Assembly: GCA_000432335.1 (NCBI GenBank)
Contig: HF995343.1
Span: forward strand, 25,834-52,722
Direction of reading: 5' to 3'
DNA: 26,889 nucleotides
Source of the DNA: Firmicutes bacterium CAG:646
GTDB lineage: Bacteria; Bacillota; Clostridia; Lachnospirales; Lachnospiraceae
Both the position numbers and the translations under genes were made by a program. The notes beneath the pieces were generated by a model. It was not told where the DNA came from, made no database searches, and was given only the letters and a program-made list of their open reading frames with translations. Of this stretch, positions 25,374-26,889 are shown in pieces; within the stretch, counting starts at the first letter, position 1; the number at the start of each line of letters is the position of its first letter.

Positions 25374-26137
25374 AATTTTGTTCTATGATTCGTATAGAAA
25401 AGAAAAAAATAAAAAGATCTATGATCTGGGTACTTTTACTGCTTCCGGTGATTCTTATGTGGATTCCCAGCGTTATCCATGCGGATGCTAATTTTGACAC
25501 TCAGGGAATCCTGATTACACCGGAAAATAATTTTTTTATCCAGGGTTTTATGGGAATGGCATGGTTTATGATCCCAGCTACCCTTATCATATGTACGGTA
25601 CTTTTAAATCAAACGGAACGGCGCAGCCGGGGGATTTTGAAAATGCTTTCCCTGCCGGTATCGCCTGCCCGGCTGGCATTGGCGAAGTTTGTGATTTTAC
25701 TGTTTCTGTCCGGCATACAGATGGCGCTGGCAGTGACGGCGTATTACATCAGCGCGGGTATTGCCTCTATCATACAGGATTATAATTTTCTGCTGAATCC
25801 ATTCTTTGTGATAAAAAATGTGTTTACCATTTATCTTGCAGCGATTCCCATGGCAGCAGTGTTCTGGATGATTTCTGCGTGTATTTCCTCTCCGATAGCC
25901 TCTATCGGGTTGGGACTGGCGTCTCTTGTGCCGTCTGTATTGGTTATCAATACGAAAATCTGGTTTGCTTATCCCATGAGTTATCCGTTCTACCTGTTGA
26001 TGGTACAGTATGGCAGGGCTGCAGAAGGGATGTATGAGACGCAGATACAGTGGATGCCGTGGATTCCGGTGGCAGCGGCGGTTACTGTTCTTGCGCTGGG
26101 ATTCAGCTGCGTTGGATTTGGGTGGAAAAACAAGTGA
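25370..26137 (+). CDS. LanE/LanG-type ABC permease 2
   Basis: This second membrane subunit has 255 residues with about six helices. It starts MKFCSMIRIEKKKIKRSMIW; the ATG at 25370 overlaps the previous stop and has AGGAGG 8 nt upstream. A longer open frame from 25148 exists but lies inside the first permease gene and is not used. QTERRSRGILKMLSLPVSPARL is the coupling-helix region, parallel to that of permease 1. A large stem-loop follows. Confidence 0.9.
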   Translation: MKFCSMIRIEKKKIKRSMIWVLLLLPVILMWIPSVIHADANFDTQGILITPENNFFIQGFMGMAWFMIPATLIICTVLLNQTERRSRGILKMLSLPVSPARLALAKFVILLFLSGIQMALAVTAYYISAGIASIIQDYNFLLNPFFVIKNVFTIYLAAIPMAAVFWMISACISSPIASIGLGLASLVPSVLVINTKIWFAYPMSYPFYLLMVQYGRAAEGMYETQIQWMPWIPVAAAVTVLALGFSCVGFGWKNK

Positions 26138-26149
26138 TTTTTATAAAAT

Positions 26150-26291
26150 ACCCATTTTCCTGCAAAATCCCGCTGAAAACCATCCATTTTGGGTAAGAAA
26201 CATCTAAATACAAAAAAGAAACCCAAATTTTTACAGGAAAAATGGGTTTCTTTTTTGTATTTAAAGGTTTTATACCCAAAAATGTTGGATG
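26150..26291. terminator. Large bidirectional terminator-like inverted repeat with alternative pairing
   Basis: Perfect 21-bp arms at 26205-26225 and 26243-26263 enclose a 17-base loop and are flanked by A- and T-runs. Outside, TTTTGGGTA (26187-26195) pairs with TACCCAAAA (26273-26281) and CATCCA (26181-26186) with TGGATG (26286-26291). In addition ACCCATTTTCCTG (26150-26162) can pair with 26234-26247, partly excluding the main stem. It ends the transporter operon, but is larger than a terminator needs. The stretch 26292-26370 shows no gene. Confidence 0.8.
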
Positions 26292-26373
26292 CCCCTGACC
26301 CAGTACAACGAATATTACTGTTCGCTCCGTTTATAGTAATTCTACAAGATATTTAAGAAAAATGTCAGATTTA

Positions 26374-26406
26374 TATCAAAAAAATATCTGTTTTTTTTGA
26401 TACAAT
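26374..26406 (+). promoter_or_regulatory. Promoter of the last response regulator gene, overlapped by an inverted repeat
   Basis: TGATACAAT (26398-26406) is an extended -10 with TACAAT. TATCAAAAAAA (26374-26384) and TTTTTTTGATA (26392-26402) are an 11-bp inverted repeat with a 7-bp spacer that runs into the -10. There is no -35. The repeat may be a binding site for a repressor or only a by-product of A/T-runs. Confidence 0.5.
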
Positions 26407-26442
26407 AAATCCGAAGTAAAAGAAAGAGGGAAATGAAGAGAA

Positions 26443-26889
26443 ATGGAATCTTATAATATTCTCGTTGTGGATGATGACCGTGAGATCGTGCGGTCTTTGG
26501 CAAAGCTTTTAGAGGTGGAAGGGTATCAGGTATATAAAGCCTATCATGGTCTGGAAGCGCTGGATATTCTCATGGAGCGTCAGATTCATTTGATCCTGTT
26601 GGATGTAATGATGCCAAAATTGAACGGGCTTTCGGCGCTGATGAAGATTCGGGAAAAGAACAATATTCCGGTGATCATGCTCTCGGCAAAGACGGAAGAG
26701 AGCGATAAGGTGTTGGGGCTTTCCATGGGAGCGGACGACTATGTGACGAAACCGTATAATACGGCAGAATTGATGGCGAGGGTAAAATCCCAGCTGCGCC
26801 GGTATTTTTCTCTGGGAGCGGCGTCTGACCGGCAGGATGAGGACGTACTGAAAAATGGCGGGCTGACGCTGAATCGAAATACCAAGATT
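26443..26889 (+). CDS. OmpR-family response regulator, 3' end outside window
   Basis: The frame is open to the right edge and shows 149 residues. The receiver domain has Asp10-Asp11-Asp12, the phospho-acceptor Asp54 in LILLDVMMPKLNG and the KPY lysine. The wing domain begins at about residue 135 and is cut off (NGGLTLNRNTK). It resembles VanR-type regulators, and a kinase gene probably follows outside the window. The ATG at 26443 has only a weak binding site (GAAGAG 2 nt away, AGAGGG 12 nt away); an ATG at 26433 is in another frame. Confidence 0.92.
   Translation, partial: MESYNILVVDDDREIVRSLAKLLEVEGYQVYKAYHGLEALDILMERQIHLILLDVMMPKLNGLSALMKIREKNNIPVIMLSAKTEESDKVLGLSMGADDYVTKPYNTAELMARVKSQLRRYFSLGAASDRQDEDVLKNGGLTLNRNTKI

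Noticed and set aside
26301..26346. Weak hairpin GAATATTACT ... AGTAATTC
   Set aside because: The arms pair only with a two-base bulge and no T-run follows. It may be part of a dispersed repeat but cannot be supported from one copy.

Overview
The window looks like a chromosomal segment of a gut-type Lachnospiraceae (Clostridia, Bacillota). The reasons are moderately low GC content, strong AGGAGG-type ribosome binding sites, extended -10 promoters, sugar ABC transporters that lack their own ATPase, YesMN-type two-component regulators, and DHHW/MBOAT acetylation genes. This taxonomic guess is inference from gene content; no rRNA or tRNA gene is present.

Layout. (1) 1-1740: the 3' end of a sugar ABC permease faces a LacI-family repressor gene across a shared bidirectional terminator. 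(2) 1809-4979: a three-gene operon encodes a small lipoprotein of unknown function, an MBOAT O-acyltransferase and a DHHW/AlgJ-like SGNH protein. It is probably an exopolysaccharide or cell-wall glycan O-acetylation machine, and its promoter carries a perfect 17-bp palindrome. (3) 5020-19291: a carbohydrate-use locus holds a cytoplasmic GH38 alpha-mannosidase, a YesM/YesN sensor kinase and AraC-type regulator, a solute-binding lipoprotein, two permeases, a second solute-binding lipoprotein, and a large GH42-like protein in which the usual catalytic glutamates are not apparent. No ABC ATPase is encoded, so a shared MsmK/MsiK-type ATPase elsewhere is expected. (4) 19300-21693: an MFS exporter is translationally coupled to a regulator with a C-terminal ArsR-type helix-turn-helix, behind a consensus promoter studded with ATCTAAT motifs. 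(5) 21633-26137: a LanFEG/Cpr-type antimicrobial-peptide resistance module has a response regulator and kinase on the minus strand, divergent from an ATPase with the Glu-type Q-loop and two permeases. (6) 26443-end: the start of a further OmpR-family response regulator.

How it may work together. In region 3, YesMN probably senses an extracellular glycan or oligosaccharide. The lipoproteins and permeases import it, and the two cytoplasmic enzymes (alpha-mannosidase and the unassigned GH42-like protein) degrade it. This is inference from gene order and families. Region 5 is a self-contained sense-and-expel system. Several large intergenic inverted repeats (11601-11752, 26150-26291) are not explained by the genes alone.
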